64,000 nt of DNA from an uncultured Massilia sp. (lineage in GTDB: Bacteria > Pseudomonadota > Gammaproteobacteria > Burkholderiales > Burkholderiaceae): contig CAMLMV010000015.1 of assembly GCA_946481275.1 (NCBI GenBank), positions 62,001-126,000 of the forward strand, read 5' to 3'. Below the pieces are notes generated by a model. That model saw only the letters and a list, made by a program, of their open reading frames with translations. It ran no database searches and had not been told where the DNA came from. Each line of letters begins with the position of its first letter. Positions within the stretch are counted from its first letter, which is position 1. The translations under genes and the position numbers were made by a program. Positions 1-8,048 of the stretch are shown piece by piece.

Positions 1-782
1 AACTGGTCGCCACGCGCGTGCGCACGCACGAGGCCCGCCTGCCAGGCCAGGTAGTCCGTCACGAGGTCGCGCTGGAATGCGGCGAACGCATTCGACAGGC
101 TCGCGTTGATGGACCCGTTCACGGACGGAAAATCGTCCCAGCTGTTGATGCGGTTGCTCCAGTAATCAAGGCCGAACGCCTTGTTGAGCTGTTCGAGATC
201 GGGAAACTTCCGGCGCATGGCCGCGACGAACGCCCGCTGCACATTGGGTCCGCTCGTGAAATAGGCCTTGGTTTCATTGTCGACCTGGTAGCCGATGACG
301 GCCGGATGGTCCTTCACGTGATCGACCAGCTTCACGATCACGCGTTCCGCCGCCGCGCGGAAATCCGGGTCGGTGATGTCCATGTTCTGCCGCGGCCCGT
401 ATTCCGCGCGGCCGCGCGGCGCGACCACCAGCACGTTCGGGTGCTTGCGCGCGAGCCAGGTCGGGATCGCGTACGTGGGCGTGCCGACGATGACCTTGAT
501 GCCGGCCTTGTGGAAGGCGGCCAGCATGCGGTCCACGTGGGTAAAATCGAACACGCCCTCGTCGCGTTCGAGCGTACCCCACGTCGATTCGGCGATGCGC
601 ACGACGCCGATACCCGCTTCCTTCATCATGCGCGCATCCTCGTCGAGGCGGTCGACGGGCGTGTACTCGTCGTAGTAGGCGACGCCGAACAGGATCGTGT
701 CCGGCAGCTTGGGCGCGGCAAGGGCGCCTCCGCACAATATGCCCAGCGCCGCCGCGGCGAGAGCCCGTTTCAATGTAGTCAT
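1..782 (-). CDS. Secreted GH42 beta-galactosidase, N-terminal part (cut by window edge)
   Basis: The frame opens at an ATG at 782 behind an AGGAG box and runs out of the window, giving about 260 residues. Residues 1-22 look like a signal peptide (KRALAAAALGILCGGALA). The mature part starts like a GH42 TIM barrel (ILFGVAYYDEYTP, then GIGVVRIAESTWGTLER) and carries the family acid/base region IGYQVDNET, whose NE pair fits the catalytic Asn-Glu. Family knowledge: GH42 enzymes hydrolyse beta-galactosides and many are cytoplasmic. The leader here implies export, so extracellular or periplasmic galactan or galacto-oligosaccharide use is inferred. The nucleophile and trimerisation domain lie outside the window. 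Confidence 0.85.
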   Translation of the reverse strand, partial: MTTLKRALAAAALGILCGGALAAPKLPDTILFGVAYYDEYTPVDRLDEDARMMKEAGIGVVRIAESTWGTLERDEGVFDFTHVDRMLAAFHKAGIKVIVGTPTYAIPTWLARKHPNVLVVAPRGRAEYGPRQNMDITDPDFRAAAERVIVKLVDHVKDHPAVIGYQVDNETKAYFTSGPNVQRAFVAAMRRKFPDLEQLNKAFGLDYWSNRINSWDDFPSVNGSINASLSNAFAAFQRDLVTDYLAWQAGLVRAHARGDQ

Positions 783-844
783 GTGTGTCTCCTGTTTTTA
801 TCAGGATATGTTATCCATAACACACCAAGCGCGCAACCCGACGA

Positions 845-1507
845 TCAATCGCGCATGCGCAAACTGAGCGCCGAACCGCGCCGCGCCAGGAAGTCCATCA
901 GCAATGCCGGATAGCGCGGGCTCGCCGCTGCCTGGACCGACGGCCGCAACGCCAGCGCCGCGCGCCACGCCTGCACCTTGGCCAGGCCGGCGACCATGCC
1001 GAAGTCGCCGATACGCTCGAACGCGTCGAGATAGCGGAAGACCGGCGCGAACACCGCGTCGACGATGCAAAAGCGCTCGCCGTCGAAATACGGCGGCGCG
1101 TGCAGCACCTCCTCCACCTGCCGCAAGCGCCGGTGGATGTCCGCGGCGGCGCGCAGCAGGGCCGCTTCGTCGGGCGCGTTGTAGAACACGGCGATGGCGT
1201 TCAGCAGCGCCGAGCCGAATTCCATCCAGCCCCGGTGGCGCGCACGCCGCAGCGGCTCGGGCGGATGCAGGCGCGGCGCCACGGTGTCGTCGAGGTATTC
1301 GCAGATCACGGCCGACTCGAAGATCGCCTCGCCGTCGGCCAGCAGCACCGGCGTCTTGCCGAGCGGGGACGTCTGCAGGAACCACGCGGGCTTGTCCGCC
1401 AGGTCGACGTCGCGCCGCTCGAACGGGATGCCCTTCTCGTGCAGGACGATGGCGGCGCGCTGCACGTAGGGGCACAGCGCATGGCTGACGAGAACGAATG
1501 GCGGCAT
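845..1507 (-). CDS. Glutathione S-transferase family protein
   Basis: This 220-residue protein has the two-domain GST layout. The N-terminal thioredoxin-like half begins LVSHALCPYVQRAAIVL, where the CPY segment sits at the position of the catalytic residue in omega/zeta-type GSTs. It continues to the glutathione-binding LGKTPVLL and ESAVICEYL segments. The C-terminal half is helical and ends near residue 215. The ATG at 1507 follows AAGGAG at good spacing. It is transcribed divergently from a LysR gene 77 bp away, the usual pairing of a LysR regulator with its target. The substrate is unknown; stress detoxification or maleylacetoacetate-type isomerisation are both possible. Confidence 0.85.
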   Translation of the reverse strand: MPPFVLVSHALCPYVQRAAIVLHEKGIPFERRDVDLADKPAWFLQTSPLGKTPVLLADGEAIFESAVICEYLDDTVAPRLHPPEPLRRARHRGWMEFGSALLNAIAVFYNAPDEAALLRAAADIHRRLRQVEEVLHAPPYFDGERFCIVDAVFAPVFRYLDAFERIGDFGMVAGLAKVQAWRAALALRPSVQAAASPRYPALLMDFLARRGSALSLRMRD

Positions 1508-1545
1508 GACGACTCTCCTTGATGGGTGGGAGAGCGCAGTCTATG

Positions 1546-1561
1546 ATTGTGTGATTACAAT
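1546..1561. promoter_or_regulatory. LysR-box-like inverted repeat between GST and LysR genes
   Basis: ATTGT-N6-ACAAT is a perfect 5-bp inverted repeat that fits the T-N11-A rule for LysR binding sites. It lies in the 77-bp divergent gap, 24 bp before the LysR start codon and 39 bp before the GST start. It is probably the recognition site for autoregulation and GST control; binding is inferred from position and symmetry. Confidence 0.55.
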
Positions 1562-1584
1562 GAAAATAAGCAGAAGCGCAAACC

Positions 1585-2478
1585 ATGCCTGCAAAAACGC
1601 AATCGACGCCGTATCGCATCGGCAGCGCCGACCTGGAGACCGTGCTTGCGCTAGTCCGCACCAGCACCCTGGCGCAGGCCGGGGAGCGGCTCGGCGTCGA
1701 CGGCTCGACGGTCTTTCGCAACCTGCAGCGCATCGAGCGCGGCCTGGGCCAGGCGCTGTTCGAGCGCACGCGCTCCGGCTACCTGCCGGGCGAACTCGCC
1801 TTGAACCTGGCGCGCCACGCGGAGCGGCAGGAGAGCGAGCTCGAAGCCGCCCGCTCGCTCGTGCAGATCCGGCCGGAGCAGGTCTCGGGACAGGTCCGCA
1901 TCACCACCACGGACACCATCCTGCACGGACTGGTGGCGCCGTCGCTCAAGGCGCTGCGCGAGCGTCATCCGCTGCTGGAATTCGAGCTCGACGCCAGCAA
2001 CGCGCCCGTCAACCTGGGCCGGCGCGATGCCGACATCGCGCTACGCGCCACGCGCGCGCCGCCCGAGCACCTGGTGGGGCGGGAACTCGGACCGATCCGG
2101 GTGGCGCTGTTCGCACCGCGCAGGAGCCGGCTGCGCTCGATCGAGGACGCGGTCGAGCGCGGCGTCGCCTGGATCGCGCCGGACGACGCCCTGCCCGACC
2201 ATCCATCGGTGCTGTGGCGGCGCCGGCACTATCCGAAGATTGCACCGGCCTACCGGGTGAGCAGCATCCTGTCGGCGGCGGAATGCGTCGCGCTCGGGCT
2301 GGGCGTGGCGGTGCTGCCGCTGTTCCTGGCGGGGCCGCGTGCCGACCTGCGTCAGGTCGGTCCCGAGATCGACGAATGCGTCACGCAACTGTGGCTGCTC
2401 ACGCATCCGGAGAGCCGGCATCTGAGGCGGGTGGCGACGGTGTGTCGATACCTGGCGGACGAAATCCGGCTCGCGTAA
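1585..2478 (+). CDS. LysR-family transcriptional regulator
   Basis: The 297-residue protein has an N-terminal winged helix-turn-helix (DLETVLALVRTSTLAQAGERL, then GSTVFRNLQRIERGLG) and a C-terminal periplasmic-binding-like effector domain starting around residue 95 (VRITTTDTILHGLVAPSLKAL). The recognition helix reads DGSTVFRNLQ rather than the usual QPAVS/QPTIS form, placing it in the subgroup with a divergent recognition helix. Length is normal for the family. It is divergent from the GST gene and probably regulates that gene and itself. The effector is not predictable. Confidence 0.85.
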   Translation: MPAKTQSTPYRIGSADLETVLALVRTSTLAQAGERLGVDGSTVFRNLQRIERGLGQALFERTRSGYLPGELALNLARHAERQESELEAARSLVQIRPEQVSGQVRITTTDTILHGLVAPSLKALRERHPLLEFELDASNAPVNLGRRDADIALRATRAPPEHLVGRELGPIRVALFAPRRSRLRSIEDAVERGVAWIAPDDALPDHPSVLWRRRHYPKIAPAYRVSSILSAAECVALGLGVAVLPLFLAGPRADLRQVGPEIDECVTQLWLLTHPESRHLRRVATVCRYLADEIRLA

Positions 2479-2543
2479 CGGGCCGCTTAGGCGCGGCCGC
2501 TCGTGCCCACGGTCGAGATCAACCTGGCGCCGCAACTCGTCGC

Positions 2544-3203
2544 ATGGCCCTCGAACGCCACCGGCTCACGCTCGGCTATGCCGTGCTGCTGGGCAACCTG
2601 TTCATGCTGCAGCCGTTCGTCGTGCCCACGTTCGGCAGCAACGGCATGCTGTACCTGCTGTCTTACCTGTTCTGGTCGCACGTCACGTTCGAGGCATGGC
2701 TGCGCGCGTCGCGGGGCGCGCGGGCCGTGCTGCTGGCGGCCCTGGCGCTGCTCGCGCAGCCCGCCTTCCTCATCTGGGCGGTCACCTGGCTCGCCGGCGT
2801 CGCGGTCGTGCGCGCCGGCACCGCGCGCATGACCAGGCCGCCCCTGCCCCTCGCCATCGCGAGTTTCGCCGGCGCCCTGCTGCTGTCGCGGATACTCGGC
2901 GCCGACACGCATTGGCTGCCCGCGCCATTTGGCGCCTGGCTCATCGACTGCAAATACTTGCTCGTCGGGACCGGGTGCGCCGCCCTCGCCTGGTCTTGTT
3001 ACCCGGCCCGTGAGGCGCGCGGGCCCATGCGCAGAGGTGCGCCGCGGACCATCGACGATCCGGCCGGGCAAGCCGCCGTGGCCACCTTCTTCTTCCATTT
3101 CCCCGTCATGATGCTGCTCGTCGGCGCGACGGCATGCGTCACGCGAACGGTCGCCCTGGCCACGGCCGTGGCACGGAGCCGCCGACCAGGTGCCATTGTC
3201 TAA
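2544..3203 (+). pseudogene. Remnant of an acyltransferase-3 family membrane protein
   Basis: The frame 2544-3203 encodes about 219 residues resembling only the middle and end of acyltransferase_3 (OafA/YrhL-like) proteins. It opens directly at the mid-protein signature (LGNLFMLQPFVVPTFGSNG, then LSYLFWSHVTFEAWL) and closes with the last helix type FFFHFPVMMLL. The N-terminal third, with the catalytic histidine and first helices, is absent, and the frame runs upstream into unrelated sequence inside the LysR gene. No ribosome-binding site precedes 2544. I read it as a 5'-truncated, decaying gene; a short functional membrane protein is a less likely alternative. Confidence 0.6.
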
Positions 3204-3731
3204 GCGGCCGCGTTGCCGGCCAGCCGGTCAGAACTCGCTCCACTGCGCTGCGCCATTTGATGCCGTCCTTGCCACCACGCCGCCTTGCTCCCACGTATGC
3301 GGCGATGCGGGGGCCGCGATCATGTCCAACGAAGATATCCAGTTCTCTTAATGATTAATGAATAGTGGATCTGGAAAATTTGCGGAAGCGATACTACAGG
3401 GCACCTCGAAAAACCTCGGCTGCGGCATGATTCCGCTTCCCCAACATTGCTGACGACGTGGCCATGATGAGACCGAGCCTGTTCGGCGCCCAGGAACGTG
3501 AAGCCAAACGAAATAAGCTGGGCGATACGTTGCAAGTGCTGGACAGGCACGTGGACGATGGCAGGCGAGCATGGGCGCCCGCACGCCGAGGTCGAAGCCG
3601 ACGGTGGCCAGGGCGAGATCAGACTTTCGGTCGCATCAGGGAATCCCTATATGAACCGTGATCGTGCCTGATTGTCCGCCGAAGCAAGTAATGTTATATA
3701 TTGTAAATATAGATTACATTGGAGAACTTTA
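3204..3731. other. Long non-coding stretch with decayed gene fragments
   Basis: No convincing gene fills this 528-bp interval. It contains the MFS scrap listed separately at 3563-3617. Its last 60 bp are AT-rich (TTATATATTGTAAATATAG around 3693-3711), which probably holds the promoter of the downstream chemoreceptor gene. Base composition is lower in GC than the flanking genes. With the truncated acyltransferase it forms a 1.2-kb degraded patch. Confidence 0.5.
3563..3617 (-). pseudogene. Fragment of an MFS transporter gene related to the one at 5787-6998
   Basis: Read on the minus strand, this segment encodes LALATVGFDLGVRAPMLA, which matches LALATVGFDLGVQATMIA of the intact MFS gene about 2.4 kb away. 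At DNA level 3581-3614 and 6011-6044 differ at one base in 34. The similarity fades on both sides and the flanking frame does not continue as a transporter. It is a decayed piece of a paralogous gene or of a duplication. Confidence 0.6.
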
Positions 3732-5747
3732 ATGTACCAGGCATCCCGCAGACCCCGACTGCGCACTGTCATTCTTTTGCTCGTTGTAAGCCTTCTCGTT
3801 TGCGGTTTTGGCGCGACCATCACGATCTTGACCCGGAAAGCCACCGACATGCAGCAAGATCTGGCGCTCCAGTACGCCGAACAACTAGCGCAAAATAATG
3901 CCGGCACCGTCAAAATCAAGATGGAGCATGCATTGAGCGTGGCACGGGGCCTGGCGCAAACCTTCGAAGGCATGCGGTCGCACAGCCAACACCCCGACCG
4001 GGCGCTTGGCGACGCCATCCTGCACGCCACCCTCGAGGACAATCCGACGCTGCTGGCGACATGGGTCGCGTGGGAGCCGAATACTTTCGACGGCGAAGAC
4101 AACAAATACGTCAACACGCCCGGTACGGACGCCACCGGGCGCTACGTGCCGTATTGGAACCGGGGCAACGGCAAGATCGTGTTGGAGCCGCTGCTCGATT
4201 ACAGCGTCCCGGGCGCGGGAGATTATTACCTGCTTGCCCTACATAGTGGCAACGAAACCGTAATCGAACCCTATGTGTACAAGGTGAACAACAAGGACAC
4301 CTTGATGACTTCCCTTGTCGTGCCAATCAAGGTCGGCGGCAAGACGCTCGGCGTGGCAGGCGTGGATCTCGCCCTGGCCGATTTCCAGCGCGAGATCGGC
4401 AATATCAAGCCGTACGGATCCGGATTCGCCAGCCTGCTGTCCAACACGTCGATTTATCTCGGCGACCGCGATCCGGCGCACGTCGGCAAGAAAGTCGGCG
4501 ACACGGTCTTCGACAAGCTCCTGAAGGAAAGCGTTGCCGCGGGCCGGCCGTTCCACGACGAAGGTATGAGCAGTGCCCTGTCCACCGAGGCGTTCAGGAT
4601 TTATGTGCCGATACAAATTGGACAAACGACGACGCCATGGTCCTTCGGCATCACTGTGCCAAAGGACCGGATCTTCGCCGAGGTGCATGGCCTGCGCAAC
4701 TCTGCCATCGGGCTGGCGCTGGGCAGCGTCGTGCTGGTATCGGTCTCGCTGGCGTTCGCTTTGCATCATTTATTGTTCCGTAAGATCGGTGGAGAGCCGA
4801 GTGAAGCCGTGGATCTGACGCATCGCGTGGCCAAGGGCGACTTGAGCTCGACGGTCGAACTGGAGACGCACGACCGTTCCAGCATGCTGTTCGCAATGAG
4901 CGCGATGCAGGAAAGGCTGGCGGAACTGGTCGCGCGCATCCGCGCGAGCAGCGAGGCCGTGTCGCATGCAGCGGCGGGAATTGCAAACGGCACCGTCGAC
5001 TTATCGCGGCGCACCGAACGGCATGCCGCGTCGATCGCCGAAACGGCGTCGAGCACCGCGCAAATGATGACGATGGTCGAACGCACTGCGCGGCATGCCA
5101 GCGAAGTCAGTGGCCTGGCCGCCCAGGCCGCCATGACGGCGGAACGGGGCGGGGAAGAAGTGGGCAAGGCCGTGGCGACGATGAACACGGTCGCCCAGGA
5201 ATCGAAAAAGATGTTCGACATCATCGGCTCGATCGAGGGGATCGCTTTCCAGACCAATATCCTGGCGCTCAACGCCGCGGTGGAGGCGGCGCGCGCCGGA
5301 GAACAGGGTCGCGGCTTCGCCGTAGTGGCAAGCGAGGTACGCAACCTGGCGCACCGCAGCGCGGCCGCCTCGAAGGAGATCCGCCTGCTGATCGAATCCT
5401 CGGTGCTGCGGATGAACCAGGGCGCGGAGCAGGTTGCGAACGCGGGCGGGACGATGGACGAACTGACGGCGTCGGTGCGCCAGGTCAGCACGATCATTGC
5501 CGCGATTTCGGAATCGGCGGCGGCCCAGAACAACGGCATCGCGCAAATCAACGAGGCGATCGCGCAGATGGACGAGGTGTCGAGGCAGAACAATGCGTTG
5601 GTGCTCGAGGCGAATTCCTCCGCGAAAACCCTCGGAATCCAGGCCCAGCACCTGAAAGACGCGGTTGCCGTGTTCCAGTTGGCCGAGGCCGCGTCCCAAA
5701 CACACGACACGAAACACCTGCTGCCGGACGCTCGCGAAGCGGCCTGA
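3732..5747 (+). CDS. Methyl-accepting chemotaxis protein with double Cache sensor
   Basis: The ATG at 3732 is chosen because GGAGA lies 6 bp before it, giving 671 residues. TM1 is about residues 11-33, followed by a roughly 290-residue periplasmic region with dCache features ([15 protein letters not shown], then [19 protein letters not shown]). TM2 is about residues 323-347, then a HAMP region and the cytoplasmic signalling rod. The hairpin tip around residues 503-542 ([20 protein letters not shown], then [15 protein letters not shown]) is the CheA/CheW contact region. There is no C-terminal NWETF-type pentapeptide for CheR/CheB docking. dCache receptors often sense amino acids or organic acids; the ligand here is unknown. 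It stands alone, away from che genes. Confidence 0.93.
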   Translation: MYQASRRPRLRTVILLLVVSLLVCGFGATITILTRKATDMQQDLALQYAEQLAQNNAGTVKIKMEHALSVARGLAQTFEGMRSHSQHPDRALGDAILHATLEDNPTLLATWVAWEPNTFDGEDNKYVNTPGTDATGRYVPYWNRGNGKIVLEPLLDYSVPGAGDYYLLALHSGNETVIEPYVYKVNNKDTLMTSLVVPIKVGGKTLGVAGVDLALADFQREIGNIKPYGSGFASLLSNTSIYLGDRDPAHVGKKVGDTVFDKLLKESVAAGRPFHDEGMSSALSTEAFRIYVPIQIGQTTTPWSFGITVPKDRIFAEVHGLRNSAIGLALGSVVLVSVSLAFALHHLLFRKIGGEPSEAVDLTHRVAKGDLSSTVELETHDRSSMLFAMSAMQERLAELVARIRASSEAVSHAAAGIANGTVDLSRRTERHAASIAETASSTAQMMTMVERTARHASEVSGLAAQAAMTAERGGEEVGKAVATMNTVAQESKKMFDIIGSIEGIAFQTNILALNAAVEAARAGEQGRGFAVVASEVRNLAHRSAAASKEIRLLIESSVLRMNQGAEQVANAGGTMDELTASVRQVSTIIAAISESAAAQNNGIAQINEAIAQMDEVSRQNNALVLEANSSAKTLGIQAQHLKDAVAVFQLAEAASQTHDTKHLLPDAREAA

Positions 5748-5756
5748 TGACGTAGC

Positions 5757-5788
5757 GGTCGCGCGCTCGGCGCGGCCGCGTCCGTTTT
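5757..5788 (+). terminator. Possible intrinsic terminator of the chemoreceptor gene
   Basis: Ten bases after the stop codon, GGTCGCGC and GCGCGGCC form an 8-bp stem with a 5-nt loop. A short T run (TTTT) follows after seven more bases. The gap between stem and T run makes this a weak candidate. Confidence 0.35.
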
Positions 5789-6998
5789 ACGCCCCGCTTG
5801 CACGTAACCGCACCGCCAGCGCGGCCAGGCTCGACGCGACGGCGAGCAACACGATGCCGTTCCAGCCCCATGCGGCAAGCGCCTGGGCGCCCAGCGCGCC
5901 GCCCGCGGCCATGCCGACGAACATCGTGGTCATGAAGATCGCGTTCAGGCGGCTGCGGGCCTCCGGTGCAATGCCGTAGACGATGGTCTGGTGGGCAATC
6001 ATCGTGGCCTGCACGCCCAGGTCGAAGCCGACGGTGGCCAGGGCCAGCAGCACCAGCTGCGCGCCGGCCGGCAGGTGCGGCATGGCGAACATGATGCCGA
6101 ACGATGCGACGCTCAGGCCGGCGCCGAGTCGCGTCACGAATTGCGGACCGCGGCGGTCGGCCAGGCGGCCGGCGAACGGGGCGGCCAGCGCGCCGACGGC
6201 ACCGGCCAGGCCGAACGAACCGGCGGCGGCCGAACCCAGGTGGAACGGGGCGCCGTGCAGCATCACGGCCAGCGTCGACCAGAAAGCCGAGAACCCGATC
6301 GACAGCAGGCCCTGGGCCATGGCGGCGAGGCGCAGGGCGCGGTGTTCTTTCCACAGCGCGAACAGCGATCCCAGCAGGACCGGATACGGGCTGGTACTCG
6401 TCGGCCTGAAGCTCGGCAGCCCTCGGGCGAGGATCGCCGTCGTGAAGGCCGCGACGACGGCCGCGCCGCCGAACACGGCGCGCCAGCCGAGCGCTTCGGC
6501 GACGAGGCCGCCCACGACGCGCGACAGCAGAATGCCCAGCAGCAGCCCGGTCATGACGGTGCCGACGATGCGGCCGCGGTGCGCGGCCGGCGCCAGCGTT
6601 GCGGCGGCCGGGACGATGTCCTGGGCGACGGTGGCCAGCAGGCCGACGGCGAGGCTGGCGCCCAGCAGCACGGCGAGGCTCGGCGCGGCGGCGATGGCCA
6701 GCAGCGCCATCGCCAGCAGCAGCGATTTCACGACGATGATGGTGCGGCGGTCGAAGCGGTCGCCCAGCGGCGCGAGGAACAGCAGGCCGAGCGCATAGCC
6801 GAACTGCGTCAGGGTCGGGATCCAGCCGACAGCCTGGTTGCTGGCGTGCAGGTCGGTGGCCAGCACGCCCAGGGTGGGCTGGCTGTAGTAGAGGGCGGCG
6901 ACGGACAGGCCCGTGCTCGCGGCAAGCAGGAAGATCAGGGGCGAGGTCAGCCTCGTGCGGATCGGTATGACAGTCGCCGTCGTGTGTGCGATGCTCAT
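5787..6998 (-). CDS. MFS transporter (drug/metabolite efflux type)
   Basis: From the ATG at 6998, preceded by GGAG at 6-bp spacing, this is a 403-residue 12-helix major facilitator. Starts further upstream (7010) lack a ribosome-binding site. The helix 2-3 loop carries the MFS motif A (GYALGLLFLAPLGDRFDRR), and helix 1 has LSVAALYYSQPTLGVLA, typical of the DHA1 group of proton-linked exporters. It is divergent from a LysR gene 99 bp away, which probably controls it. The substrate is not predictable. A short paralogous fragment lies at 3563-3617. Confidence 0.88.
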   Translation of the reverse strand: MSIAHTTATVIPIRTRLTSPLIFLLAASTGLSVAALYYSQPTLGVLATDLHASNQAVGWIPTLTQFGYALGLLFLAPLGDRFDRRTIIVVKSLLLAMALLAIAAAPSLAVLLGASLAVGLLATVAQDIVPAAATLAPAAHRGRIVGTVMTGLLLGILLSRVVGGLVAEALGWRAVFGGAAVVAAFTTAILARGLPSFRPTSTSPYPVLLGSLFALWKEHRALRLAAMAQGLLSIGFSAFWSTLAVMLHGAPFHLGSAAAGSFGLAGAVGALAAPFAGRLADRRGPQFVTRLGAGLSVASFGIMFAMPHLPAGAQLVLLALATVGFDLGVQATMIAHQTIVYGIAPEARSRLNAIFMTTMFVGMAAGGALGAQALAAWGWNGIVLLAVASSLAALAVRLRASGA

Positions 6999-7097
6999 GT
7001 TGGACTCCATGGTGGGTGTGTTGTTGCAGTGCATTATGGAGAACCGAAACATGGCCGTGTAGCCCCCGCGGACGTCGAACTGTTATACCATTTACGT

Positions 7098-8048
7098 ATG
7101 AGCACGGACTTTTCGACGATCAATCCCTCCGCCGACCGTATGATGCTGGTCGAGACGTTCGTCCGCATCGTGGATGCCGGCAGCCTGTCCGCCGCCGCGC
7201 GGGCGCTCGCGACGACGCAGCCGACGATCAGCCGGCGCCTGAAGGCATTGGAAAAATCGCTGGGCGTGCGGCTGCTGCAACGGTCCACGCATGCGATGAA
7301 GCTGACGGACGACGGCATGCGCTGCTATGCGCGCGCGAAGGAACTCATCGCGGGATGGCAGGAATTCGAGAGCGAGATCCGTGGCGCCGTGGACGAGCCG
7401 GTCGGGATGCTGCGCGTCGTCGCGCCGCACGCGTTCGGCCAGCAGCAGCTGGTGGCGCCGCTGGCCGAGTACCTGGCGCGCTATCCGCGCATGACGGTGG
7501 ACTGGGTCCTGCACGACCGCACGCCGGACTTCATCGGCGAAGGCATCGACTGTGCGATCCGCGTGGGCGAGGTGCCCGATCCGTCGATGGTGGCGATCCG
7601 GCTGGGCGACGTGCCGCGCATCGTCATCGCGACGCCGGGCCTGTTCGCAGGGCGCGCCCTGCCCGCCCATCCGGACGAACTGGCAACGCTGCCCTGGATC
7701 GCGGTCAGCCATTATTATCGCGACGAAGTGACGCTGACCCATGCGCACAGCGGCGACACGGTGCGGGTGCCCGTCCAGCCACGCATCTACACGGACAACC
7801 TGTATGCGATGCGCAGCGCCGTCGCGCTGGGCGTGGGCGCCGCGCTGGGTTCGCGCTGGGCGCTGCGCGAAGAGCTGGACGCGGGCCGGCTCGTGCAGCT
7901 CGTGCCGGACTGGCAGGCGTCGCCGCTGCCGATCTGGCTGATCTATCCGCCGGCGCGCTTCTATCCGGCCCGGCTGCGGCGCTTCATCGACATCATGCGG
8001 GTGGCGGTGCCGCAGGCGTACGGCGTGGTGGCACCGCCTGCTCGCTGA
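7098..8048 (+). CDS. LysR-family transcriptional regulator
   Basis: The ATG at 7098 gives 316 residues. The winged helix-turn-helix is canonical (FVRIVDAGSLSAAARALATT, then QPTISRRLKALEKSLG, residues about 20-57). The C-terminal effector-binding domain (LRVVAPHAFGQQQLVAPLAE to the end) resembles the CrgA/DsdC-like group that ends with a helix such as FYPARLRRFIDIM. A much longer open frame extends upstream to 5991, but it is antisense to the MFS gene and is not used. The gene is divergent from the MFS transporter and is its likely regulator. Confidence 0.88.
   Translation: MSTDFSTINPSADRMMLVETFVRIVDAGSLSAAARALATTQPTISRRLKALEKSLGVRLLQRSTHAMKLTDDGMRCYARAKELIAGWQEFESEIRGAVDEPVGMLRVVAPHAFGQQQLVAPLAEYLARYPRMTVDWVLHDRTPDFIGEGIDCAIRVGEVPDPSMVAIRLGDVPRIVIATPGLFAGRALPAHPDELATLPWIAVSHYYRDEVTLTHAHSGDTVRVPVQPRIYTDNLYAMRSAVALGVGAALGSRWALREELDAGRLVQLVPDWQASPLPIWLIYPPARFYPARLRRFIDIMRVAVPQAYGVVAPPAR

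Noticed and set aside
3348..3661. Short open frames of 60-80 codons on both strands around the MFS scrap
   Set aside because: No ribosome-binding sites or family similarity except the MFS fragment itself; treated as decayed DNA.
5991..7097. Long N-terminal extension of the LysR gene ending at 8048
   Set aside because: The upstream part is antisense to the MFS gene. The protein family begins at ATG 7098.
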